Shown: positions 43,208 through 53,481 of the stretch, one piece after another | How positions within the stretch are numbered: position 1 is the stretch's first letter | How the letters are laid out: each line of letters begins with the position of its first letter | Source: Gnetum montanum | Taxonomy: Eukaryota > Streptophyta > Gnetopsida > Gnetales > Gnetaceae | Assembly: GCA_015680685.1 (NCBI GenBank) | Contig: MNCI01035280.1 | Span: forward strand, 46,151-102,262 | Reading direction: 5' to 3' | Length of the DNA: 56,112 bases | The notes under the pieces: generated by a model | Databases searched by the model: none | What the model was told of the DNA's origin: nothing | Seen by the model: only the letters and a program-made list of their open reading frames with translations | Position numbers and translations under genes: made by a program

Positions 43208-44462
43208 TGTGAATTGAACACTTGTTAATTATGGTAATTATAATTAACCACCTTGGTGGTTGTAACTACTAAAAAAGGACACTTGGCAATTATGGTTAGA
43301 ACTCCATGGTGGTTATAATTAATTATCATTAATTCATATGGTGGTTATAACAAACCCTCATAATGTTTGTAATTTACCTCAACTTTTCATGATAATTGTA
43401 ACCATCGTGAAGCCACTATAAATAGAGCTTCAAAGGTAGAAGTAAAGAAGGGGAGAATTGGAAAAAGCATACTTAGAAGAAATATTGAAGAGTGTAAAAG
43501 CATGGCTTACTAAAGACATCAATTAAGCTACTATGCTTTATTCTTGTAAGTTCCTTTCTTCCCATTTTGTTTAGTTACTTAGCTAATAGAGAATCTAGGA
43601 AGATCTTTGATATTTTGAGATGAGTAAAATAGCTTCATTATTTTAAAGTGTATTGTTTTATTATTTCAATGCTGAAATTGTCAAATTTTTTTGAAGGCTC
43701 TATTGAGTGAAATTCTTAACAACTATTAACTAGTCAAAATAGAATCTTGTACTTTGTTGTTTATGTAGCATTTTTGGTAGTGTAATAAGATTGTCTTTTA
43801 TGAAATTACTTGTTGAGCTCAAACGTTTTGGACAATTTGTAGTTACATTTAATTGAAATAACTTTATTGTGAAGTGTTTTCTCATGNCGTTTTGGACAAT
43901 TTGTAGTTACATTTAATTGAAATAACTTTATTGTGAAGTGTTTTCTCATGTCAATTTATTTTGCTTAAATATTTGTTTCACACAAATTTGCTTTCTTTTC
44001 TTTCTCTTTCTAATTAGATTGAATCTCACTCTATTTCTAGTTTTCTTGTGGAATTTTCTCTCTGGTGGAAATTATGAGTAGATTGGCAGAATTGTACTCA
44101 AATGTTTTTCAAAATTTTATTTGTTATAAGTAACGTACTATAGAGACTATATAGACTAAGTGACTTGACAAAATAGGAACCTTCAACAACTCACAATATT
44201 TGACAAAGCTAACTGAATTTCTTTTATGATAGTCAATTATAGTTTTATACATAACCCAACCATTTCAACATTCACAACAACAAACACATACTTATAATTC
44301 ATTTGTTTTATAATGACTGAGTCTATTTGGAGGCACCTAGGCCTAGTGTTGCCAAAGAGCAACAAGCACCTAAACCCTGTTTGAATAACACCTTCACATC
44401 TCGTGACTCCCAGGGTCATGAGACCAGAGGCCCCCAATGTTGGCAATCCCAAAAAGTCATCA
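43208..44462 (+). repeat. solo-LTR-like repeat, copy C
   Basis: Possible ends TGTGAATTGAACACTTG...AAAAAGTCATCA. It has a clear TATA box (CACTATAAATAGAGCTTC, about 43415-43432), which sets the orientation. Contains the duplicated 63-base block described separately. Confidence 0.7.
43824..43950. other. 63-bp exact duplication around a single N (likely assembly join)
   Basis: 43824-43886 and 43888-43950 are identical, separated by one N at 43887. The homologous part of copy B has this sequence once, so it looks like two contig ends overlapping but not merged. Confidence 0.9.
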
Positions 44463-44527
44463 AAAGTAAGATTACTATCTTAAATACATGTGGTTGTAAT
44501 TAAAAGTTCCCCTCCTTTCTTACTTAT

Positions 44528-44532
44528 CCTAT
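44528..44532. repeat. target-site duplication of element 4, left
   Basis: CCTAT, identical to 54359-54363. Confidence 0.9.
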
Positions 44533-45235
44533 TGATGGGACATGATATTGCGTACACAATATTGCAGTGCACCGCCAAATCTATAAATAAGAGGTGGCTC
44601 TCCCTTGTTTTACAATTTAGGCCTATACCATAGTGAAACTCTGGCAGTTTTACCTTTCCAAAGATAGAATAATTTCCATGTGCTCGTAGTAGGAGCTTCA
44701 AAGTGAACGGATCTTTATTCGAGCAAATATTGTATGTGAACATAAGTTTGTGTATGGAAATAAAGAAGAACTTCTTGGATAAACCTTGCAGTGCATGGAC
44801 TAAGCTAGATAGGACTTTACTTACTATTATTTATTGTTTATCATTTAAATGATTTATTAGTTAATTAAACCTCTCNNNNNNNNNNNNNNNNNNNNNNNNN
44901 NNNNNNNNNNNNNNNNNNNNNNNNNNNNNNNNNNNNGGATACTGATGCTAGGTTAATTAAGGCTTAGTTAGTTAGTTAAAGTTAGTTAATTAGTCTCTTA
45001 ACCCTTCACCTCATTAGCATAGGAGATAAAACACAAAAGACATAAAAATCATATACCTCAGACTTACTTAACCATACAACTGTGACAAATACAAGTAAGT
45101 TTGGGAAGACAACGAATGATTAACCTTAAGTGTTCCATGAGGCATGTAGGCACTTAGTCTATGGAGTTTGACCGGATCACACATGTAACGCTGATATTCG
45201 TATGGTTGAGTGTAGGGATACCTTGCCACTCATCA
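44533..45235 (+). repeat. element 4 5' LTR (contains a 61-N gap)
   Basis: TGATGGGA...CACTCATCA. One GATATTGCGTACACAATATTG unit (44543-44563), then the TATA box CTATAAATAAG (44581-44591). The N run 44876-44936 corresponds to 136 bases in the 3' LTR (53924-54059). Confidence 0.95.
44876..44936. other. assembly gap (61 N)
   Basis: By comparison with the 3' LTR about 136 bases are missing here, more than the 61 drawn. Confidence 0.9.
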
Positions 45236-45236
45236 T

Positions 45237-45254
45237 TAACGCCATTGCCGAGGA
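45237..45254 (+). other. element 4 primer-binding site (tRNA-Asp type)
   Basis: TAACGCCATTGCCGAGGA, 14/18 to the tRNA-Asp site; all four differences are G-to-A. Confidence 0.9.
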
Positions 45255-45380
45255 CTAAGTTGTTTGTGCGCTAAGTAGAACATAGGAAATTATCCACATC
45301 GTTGGGAGCTTAAAAAAACCCTTAGGGTTAATCATAGAAATATTATATAATAGTTAATTAGCACACCAAGTAAGACAACA

Positions 45381-47932
45381 ATGTCTTCTTCTTTTTCTCA
45401 CAAAATCACTTCACCACCTAGGGATCACACTAGAGACAGTCGGCGGCATCAAACACATAACCAAAATCTGCCAGTTCCTCAATAGCATCGAGTGGTATAT
45501 ATTCATCCTAATGAGTATATACCCGATTTCACTTTTATCCTCCATCAAGATGAATAGCTGCCTTGGCAAGATTTGCAAGGTAACATAGTGTTACCCCCGG
45601 ATCGTGTAGTCCCTAACATGCTCCTTCGTGCTCTTGCATAGATAGGTATGACACAGCTATACGCTAAATACATTGTAGGCAATTTTGACATAAGGGATTA
45701 TCATCCCATAGAAGCACAACATCAATGGGACTTGTGGCAAGAGAGCCACCATACATCGTTGAAGGGCAAAAGGCCCCACAATGCTTCGCATGTGATAAGA
45801 GAAGTTAAGAGTGGTGAACCTATCTCAATAGGTTCTCCACTAAATGATGTTCCACCTCCTAACGATAGTGAGGAGGTTGGGTATCAGAACATTCACTCCA
45901 CGATACATAACCCTGGTTTTGATGCCCACGAACACCAAGTGTTCAATGAGGAAACACGGACACATGACAAGGGTGAGCATTCTAATCGTCATCATGATCG
46001 GGGCTATAGTCACCGAAGAGAAGGTAAGAAACATCATCATGGTGATGGTTCTCCTTCTTCTTCCCCTTCATCACATCATTCACCCTCTCCTTCCACATCA
46101 GGGTGTAGTTACAAAGAGCATAACGGTGAGGATAAGGGTAAGCAAAATGAGAGACCTCGACGAGAGAGTCGAGAGCGAGGACGAGGGCAGTCTAGAGAGT
46201 CTAGGCATGGTAGAAGGGAAAGTAGGGAACCACGTAGGCATCATAGATGTCATGAGAGAGATGATCATGAAGAACCCCTACTTGCCACCTGAAGTATGTT
46301 AGATATTACAAAGGCAGTAAGAATACCTACAAAGCATCAAAAAGATAGTCGGATCAAGAGACTAGATATGAACAATATCCCACGCTTCGAAGGGGGATAC
46401 AATGCTAATTCGTAAAATCATTTATAGGCATTTCATGATGCCTGCGCCTTGCAAAATATCGAAAATGAGTGGTAGAAGTTAAAGTTGTTCCCTAGGACAC
46501 TCATAAAAGAAGCAAAAAGCTAATACCGGTCCTTAGAACTGGAAACCATTAGGAGGTGGAGTACGATTTTAGAACTATTCAATGATAAATACCAAACGTA
46601 CTCTAGAGTGTCCAACTTGCATAAGAAGATCCAAGAATGGAAGAAAGGTAATCATGAACCCTTGGATGCTACCATGAGCTGATATTATGCATTTCTACAT
46701 TGTTGCTTGGGCCATGGTTACACACAACGGGATCAACTCCACCACCTCGTAGATGGGCTAAGACATGAAACCAGGAGAAACCTTGGGACATATGCCCAAG
46801 GGAGATTATCTGAACTTAGGTCCCATGAAATTCATCGATTTTAGGAGCAAGTAGCTAAAGAAGAAGGGGAGCTATGGAAAAGAGAAAGTGCAAAAGAATA
46901 AAACCGCAATCCTTCCCTTCGAAAGAGGGGAGTGATATTCTGTGATGAGGAGGATGAGTCACCACTTGAAGAGTTGGTGAATAGAAAAACCTTGCCACTT
47001 TAGAAATCAACAACAAAAGTATCATCTAAGGTAGATGAAATATGGAGCTCCTTAGATAGTAAAATTGAAACTGTCTTGAAAATTGTAGGGGAGTCTAAGA
47101 AGGAATGAAGTAGTGACCATGATAAGAAAAAGCGGAGAGATTCAGGCCATGCATGTGACAAGGGTAAGGGAAAAATGACTATTGCTAATGAGGTTGTGGA
47201 TTCTGACACAGACAATGATGGTGGATGTGAGATCTGCCAATATGACCATCCTAAGGGATGTTGCCCAATAATCTCACATCTACAAGAGTCTGGGGTGTAT
47301 GCACTTAACCCAAGACTTAACGGACGGCAAGCACCCTGTCGGTTACCTTATCCCCAAGGTAGTTCCACCAACCATTAACGTATTATCCAAGTAGAACTAC
47401 CCCAAAACCTATTGAGTAACACCAGTAGTGGCAACACCCACAGTCATGGGGGATGCCACTGCCTAGACAACAATACCCTTACCGGCAACCAGATCCTTAT
47501 GGCTATTACGTGTAGCAGCCGATTTCTCCAAGTGACTTCATGGGTCACACAACTCCACAACATCACTACCAAGTTCAGGAGTATTTTAGGACTCCTTCTC
47601 CTCCGAGAGACACACGACAAACATACCATCCTCCAAATCCATCCGCACCTCTTACGTCGGTATCTCCACCACCAACTGCTCCAACAATGCCAAGGGTATT
47701 CCCCACTCAACCCAACATCATGAGGGCTTCAAATCCTCAATTCTTAGTTGATTCTAAAAATCTTATGTCGAAAAGACCTTTCTTCAGAACCAACAATCTA
47801 ACTAAGCCCTCAACCTCACAAGTGGTTGAACATTTAAACACCTTCGTACCAAATACGGTTTCAGGACCACCTTCAAACCAAAAATTACGCCTAATGCACA
47901 CGGTTATGTTAACACATATCGTTACCAACTAG
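45381..47932 (+). pseudogene. element 4 gag
   Basis: Starts MSSSFSHKITSPPRDHTRDS at 45381. The stretch 45648-46292 is open and ends in a His/Ser/Arg-rich region (RRESRERGRGQSRESRHGRR). The Retrotrans_gag core follows at about 46350-46860 with stops (IPRFEGGYNANS, LELFNDKYQTYSRV, IQEWKKGNHEPLD, HHLVDGLRHETRR). A zinc knuckle at about 47220-47265 reads GGCEICQYDHPKGCCP (CX2CX3HX4C). Between about 47380 and 47540 the homology shifts from frame 3 to frame 2, and from there gag's Pro/Tyr-rich tail runs into pol in one frame. The shift may be a mutation or the normal gag-pol boundary; the sequence alone does not decide. Confidence 0.8.
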
Positions 47933-48418
47933 ATTAAGGTAGGTCACCTTCCCAAGAAACTCTATGACCCTGGAAGTCCCTTAATCTACCTCCAAGTTTT
48001 TGGGAATGAACCTCATAAGGCTCTTCTTAACTTAGGTTCTAGAGTCAACTTAATATCACAAGAATTGTATAAAACCTGGAACTTGCCTCCACTCAAGAAG
48101 AGCAATATTCACTTAGAGCTGGCTGACCAGTCCATCACTGTTCCCTTGGGACAGGTTGAGGACATTGTTACCACTGTGGATGGTTGGTCATACCTAGCTG
48201 ATTTCCTGGTGATCCAAATAAACAATGACAAAGGGGATTTCCCAATAATAATGGGAAGGGCATGGCTGAGTACAATAGATGCACGCCTAGGAATCTGCAA
48301 TCTTTCCCTAGAAATATCCAAGAAAAATACTTTTGGAAAGATTGATAGGAAGAGAGTTCCATGCATCACATATAGTGACACAGGGTACCATTGTGTGCAG
48401 AAATCATGGGTGATGTGA
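47933..48418 (+). pseudogene. element 4 aspartic protease, active-site Asp lost
   Basis: IKVGHLPKKLYDPGSPLIYL, then NEPHKALLNLGSRVNLISQE. The catalytic Asp of the LLD-x-G motif is Asn (codon AAC at 48029-48031). The C-terminal half (48065-48418) is open and includes ADFLVIQI and GDFPIIMGRAWLSTIDARLG, the usual end of the protease fold. The first codon after gag is TAG. Confidence 0.85.
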
Positions 48419-48654
48419 AGTTTAACATTACCTGCATGCAATCGGTATGCACAAGATATTGACATACAAAAGTTCCTATATGCAGTAGCCACATGACAAG
48501 AAAACACCTAGTGGCTAATGGCTAATCAAGAGAGCAATTCGATAACATGCATGGAACTAACTGAGGGGATAACTAGTGCTTACATTGAAAGCATAGACGC
48601 ACTAGAGCAAGTTCATTACCAACTTCCAGCCCTTAGCTTCAAAAACATTAACTA

Positions 48655-49740
48655 GGGGAAGTTGAAAATTCTTGAGAAATTTAAAAAAGAACCCCTCAAT
48701 CTAAAACCATTTCCCATTGGTCTAGAGTATATGACTCTTGAAAATGGAAAACCGGTTATTATTAACGCAAAACTTATCCCCAAGCAAAAAGAAAGCCTAT
48801 CAAAAGTAATCAATAAATGGTTAAGAGCCTTTGCCTGGTGATACCCTGAGCTAACCAAAATAGACCCTAGGATATGCCAGCATAGGATTTACATGGACCC
48901 CTCCATGATGCCTCGAAAACAACCACAGAGGCGATTGAACCTGAAATTGAAACAAGTAGTAAAAGAAAAGATAGAACATCTTCTCAAGGCCGAGTTCATA
49001 TATCCCATTGCTAATAGTGAATGGGTTAGTCCTCTAGTAATCGTGCCTAAAAAGGGAGGCAAATGAAGGGTATGTATAGATTTTATGCTACTAAACATGG
49101 CAACATTCAAAGATCATTTTCCGTTGCCATTCGTCGACCAAGTCTTCGACACTATAGCGGGGCATCGCTATTATAGTTTTCTGGATGGGTATAGTGGGTA
49201 TAATCAAATACGAATAGCACCAAAAGATCAAACCAAAACAACGTTCACCAGTCCTTGGGAAACATTCGCATATAAGCAAATGCCATTTAGCTTGTGCAAT
49301 GCCCCTACCATGTTCCAATGTTTAGTCTTAAGCATATTTCAACAATAGATAGGAAACGAAGTGGAAGTCTTTATGGATGACTTCTCCACTTAGGAACAAG
49401 CTTTGATCAAGCCCTAAACTGATTAGAGCAAGTGCTAAAATGATGTGTTGAAACCAACCAAAAGCTCAATTGGCAAAAAAAGCCACTTGATGGTTCAAGA
49501 GGGCGTAGTATTGGGGCATAAGATTTCACAGTCAGGAATAGAGGTGGACCCGGAAAAGGTTAAAGTCATCCAAGAAATCACTCGACAACCAGAAAATATC
49601 AAAGACATTTCGTCATTCCTTGGACACACTAGCTACTACAGGAGATTCATCGAGAACTTCTCCAAAATTGCCAAACCATTGGTGGAATTAACGAAGAAGG
49701 ATGCACCATTTGAATGGACCAGGGAATGTGAATGAGCATT
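48655..49740 (+). pseudogene. element 4 reverse transcriptase
   Basis: In frame 2 with protease and integrase but broken by stops. Palm and fingers: EFIYPIANSEWVSPLVIVPK, LPFVDQVFDTIAGHRYYSFL, DGYSGYNQIRIAPKDQTKTT, QMPFSLCNAPTMFQ. The catalytic FMDD is intact at 49370-49381. Connection domain: SHLMVQEGVVLGHKIS and FLGHTSYYRRFIENFSKIAK. Stops occur at, for example, FAW*YPEL, GGK*RVC and FQQ*IGN. It would copy element RNA into cDNA in Gag particles. Confidence 0.9.
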
Positions 49741-50170
49741 CCAAACTCTAAAATAGAGGCTTGTGGAAACTCCCATTCTACAAGCCCCTAACTGGTCCAA
49801 ACCATTCCATATCATGACCAACGCATCTAATTATGCCTTAGGAGCTGTACTAACATAGTTAGATGAACAAAAACACCCTTATTACATCCAATGTGCAAGT
49901 AAGAGTATCACCAGTGCACAACTCAACTACACAACTACAGAAAAGGAATTAATGGCTGTAGTGTTTGCATTGGATAAATTTAGGCACTATGTGTTAGGCT
50001 ACAAAGTGTATATTCATATGGATCATAGTGCAATTAGGTTCCTTATGAACAAGCCAACAGTTAGCCCTCGTATTATACGTTGGTTGGTAATCCTTTAGGA
50101 GTTCAACTTAACAATAGTAGACCGAAAGGACACCGAGAATGTAGTCACAGATCATTTATCTTGGTTGCAC
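49741..50170 (+). pseudogene. element 4 RNase H
   Basis: FHIMTNASNYALGAVL: the first catalytic Asp (TDAS in the family) is Asn, codon 49820-49822. Then TTTEKELMAVVFALDKFRHY with the conserved Glu, GYKVYIHMDHSAIRFLMNK with the second Asp, and NVVTDHLSWL. It is followed within about 230 bases by the integrase zinc region, so no second RNase H is inserted. Confidence 0.85.
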
Positions 50171-51616
50171 TGGGATAGCAAAGAGGATAAATATGCCGTA
50201 TCTAATAATTTTCTTGACAAAACCCTCTTTGCAGGTGTAGTAAATAACCAACCCATGGGAAAAAATTGGTATAGAAGCATTCTTACTTATCTCCTTTCCC
50301 AACAAACACCACAGGGGTTGGACTTTAGGAAGAAGCAACGGTTTCTTCATAAAACCAAATACTTCATGGAAATCAAGGGACAACTCTATAAAGTCTATCC
50401 TGATGGCTCAGTTCGATGGTGTGTGCCCAATGAGGATCAATTAAGAGTTCTCCAGGATGCTCATGAGGGTCCTTGTGGGGGCCACTATGCAGGGAGATGA
50501 ACGACCATTAAGATCCTGCTCACAAGATATTACTAGCCAATGCTATTTTTGGATGCCCATCAATTTGTCCAATCCTATGAGCACTGTCAATGTGATGGTG
50601 GAATGACTACTAGAATGGAGGGTCCGCAACAATGGATTTAACCTTTGGAACCCTTCAACATTTAGGGAATAGATTTTATGGGGCCCATTACACCCATGTC
50701 CAATGGGAAAGCTTATATCATTGTTGCTATTGACTATTTAACCAAATGGCCTGAAGTATCTGCTATAACAGAATGCACATTATCTACGGCTGCACGATTT
50801 GTACAACAACAAATCATAAATAGGTTTGGTGTGCCGCGTGCACTCATCTCTGATAATGGAACGCATTTTACAGGTGCAACCTTTCTCAAGTTGATGCAAC
50901 GCTTAGGGGTTGAACATAAACTGACCACACCTTATCACCCCCAAGCCAATGGCCAAGCCAAGGTCACTAATTGAGAGATTACAAGAATATTAATGAGAAC
51001 AATTAGCAAATTTAGGTGAGATTGGAGCATGAAACTGAACGACGCTCTCTGGGCATACCTCTCCACTTGGAAACTTCCTACAAGCTACTCTCCCTATGAG
51101 TTAGTATACGAAAAACTTCCAAAGCTCCCAGTACAAACTGAGCTCCGTACACTATCCATGGCATGTGACCTCCACCTTGACCTCAACCTAGCACAAAAAC
51201 AAAAATTGACAGCTCTAAACATGCTAGACAAGAATCGATTGGTTGCTTTGTCATCAAATGAGTTGCACAAGGCACATAATAAACAACGTCATGACTTAAG
51301 AATTCACAGGGTTAAGTACCAACCAGGAGACAAGGTCCTTTACTGGAACCCCGCACATGTACCACAACATATGAAATTGCAAACATTGTGGGAAGGACCC
51401 TACATTATTCATACGACCTTTCCCTTAGGAGCCATGACAATATACAAGCCTAAAACCCCTGATAAGAAATTACTGGTCAATGTGCAACAAACCAAACCCT
51501 TCCGTGAACCAAGAACAGCTAGTGCAAATTACACCTCTGATAGCAGACAACCACGCTCCTTATTTCAAATCTCTCCCTTTCCATTCAATCATGGGGGAGA
51601 TGGCCACCTATGCTAA
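50171..51616 (+). pseudogene. element 4 integrase, catalytic Glu replaced by Lys
   Basis: N-terminal zinc region about 50440-50600 (DAHEGPCGGHYAGR, later HCQC), with stops. Core: GIDFMGPITPMSNGKAYIIV with the first Asp, ALISDNGTHFTGATFLKLMQ with the second Asp. The Glu of the DDE triad is Lys (NGQAKVTN, codon 50960-50962). C-terminal region 51029-51616 is open for 195 codons: LNDALWAYLSTWKLPTSYSP, then YQPGDKVLYWNP and KLQTLWEGPYIIH. There is no chromodomain, which agrees with a non-chromovirus lineage. The last residues HGGDGHLC overlap a CATGGGGG tract similar to the end of gag in elements 2 and 3. Confidence 0.9.
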
Positions 51617-53467
51617 TCATTTGGGGCCCTTAGTTCTTTTTAAGTTTTTGTTTTACACATTTTTGTTTTACAAATTTCTTTAACTTTTCTTGTTTTTGTT
51701 TTACAACATCATTTATACCTTTTTCATTTCTTTGTATGTGTGTTATCCATCTTGTAAGTTTTTCACCAATAAGTGTTCTTAATGATGGTTTGAACTATTT
51801 TCTATTGGTTGCTAATGTTTGGTTTTTACCTTTAAGTTATGATGTTGATACTAAGGTATGGTTCTTTTGATATGGTAGGCAATGAGTCCACTTCATCCAT
51901 ACATCCACAAATTTCTATGGTCTCTCTCGACTTGGAACTGTACAGTCCCTTTTTCAATAATCAGAACTATAACAAATCGGTGACTAGGAATTTTTCAAAC
52001 TAAGAAAGGACTCAAGGATTGAAAAGGGTGTGGCTTCAAGGGAACTTGATGTATTTGTGTTGGCCATTCTCTTGTGTGCTTGGATGTTTTCTTCTTAAGT
52101 TTTCTTACAGTTTTGATGCTACTTAATTATTGGGAAGCTGAGCAAATAAAAATAACAAAGTCTTTGCATGGTGTGGTTCTCATGTATAAACACAAAACAA
52201 AAAACAAAAAAAAAGTCAGTGAGAATTCAAAGCACATCCCTTAGATGAAATAACCATTTGGGCTACAAGCACTGGTTATGGAACTAAAATAAAAATGTTC
52301 CCTCTAACTAAGGCCCTTCTCGCTTCCCATTTTCTCCTCCTTCGTTTCATCGGACTGGTGGTGGCTCTTTGGGAAGGCATTCTTGTTACTTCAAGGGGAT
52401 GGATTGGTGGAATGCATTAATGTGAAGTCACTGGATGTGGTTTGTTGAGGCCAGACTTGGAATGGGATCTACTAAGTTACATTAACCATGAAACACACAA
52501 CGGGCTGTACACCACCTTGTTCTTGGTATTCCATTCTGTTCTCTTTTCTCCATGGTTCACCTCATTGCCAGTTGTATCATTAGTGTATATTTTGGTTGAT
52601 GTATTATTTTCTTTTTGGTAAATTCTTATGGTTAAGACTTTAACTCTTGTTCCAAATGACATTCCTAGAGCCTATGGACTCTTTGAATGTGGGTTTTTCA
52701 GGGCATTCAAGGCATGAGCCTACTTTGGGGAGGACCCACTGGCATTCCTATTTGGTGCACCAGTTAAATTCTTTCCCTTAACATTTTTGCAATCTACTCT
52801 ATTTTTTTCATTTCCATCTTGACATCTGTTTCATCGACATTATGGTTGTCTCTTTTTCTCCATCTTTTTTGTTCTTTATTCTTTCACCATTCTATCGCTA
52901 TCGAAGGTTCGCTCTTAGTCATGGGGGCCCAGACCCAAATTTTTTCAATTTTCTCCTAACCCCTACACCTTCGGTAGTCACCACTATGATATCTCTAGAT
53001 CCATATCAGCCATACCACAACTCAACCAATAGACCTTTCACCGAAGCAAGGTATCAATTGCATTATGATTCATTTACCCTTGCTAATATAAGATTGTGTT
53101 GTGTGTGTAGATGACAATCATACAACAACGGATTAGATCTGGAGGGAACACATGGAATGGATCAGTGCTGAAGTAGCTATGCAAGGAATGAGATGGATGG
53201 TGCGCTTACGAATAGACAACGAAATGCGCAACCTTGGTATTGGCAACAGCAAACTTCTTCTCTCTTCTCTCTTCTCTCTCTACTACCAAATAAGGCTTGA
53301 TGTCAAATGTATAAAGTCTTCACTCTTGTTGTCATGAACACTAGTTTTGTCTTGTCTTGTAATGATGATCCATTCACATGTCATCCCATTCACCATTAGT
53401 TCCATTTGCGTCAATAATCCCATACCATCCCAATATTTTGTAAGGAACTCGAGGACAAGTCTTTATT
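51617..53467 (+). other. element 4 3' region, no ORF2
   Basis: Begins T-rich and aligns in patches with the spacers of elements 1-3 (an equivalent of the GGATCCTCCCC-AGTAGG block is near 52715). It contains an AGTCATGGGGG tract at 52917-52927. No ORF2 homology is visible before the polypurine tract; short frames such as 52842-53114 have no recognisable match. The last 70 bases (CAATAATCCCATACC... to the tract) match the ends of the other elements. Confidence 0.65.
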
Positions 53468-53481
53468 CAGTCATGGGGGTA
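53468..53481 (+). other. element 4 polypurine tract
   Basis: CAGTCATGGGGGTA directly before the 3' LTR start TGATGGG. Confidence 0.9.

Noticed and set aside
41496-44462. Calling copies B and C one complete miniature LTR element
   Set aside because: No primer site after B, no polypurine tract before C, and no flanking duplication.
47444-47710. Minus-strand frame rich in Trp and Arg inside element 4 gag
   Set aside because: Shadow of the Pro/Tyr/Gln-rich gag tail on the plus strand.
50171-50440. Possible second (archaeal-type) RNase H between RNase H and integrase, as in Ogre-type elements
   Set aside because: The interval is too short and shows only the linker into the integrase zinc region.
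51029-51616. Chromodomain at the integrase C-terminus
   Set aside because: After the LWEGPYIIH block the frame ends without chromodomain-type aromatic residues, fitting a non-chromovirus.
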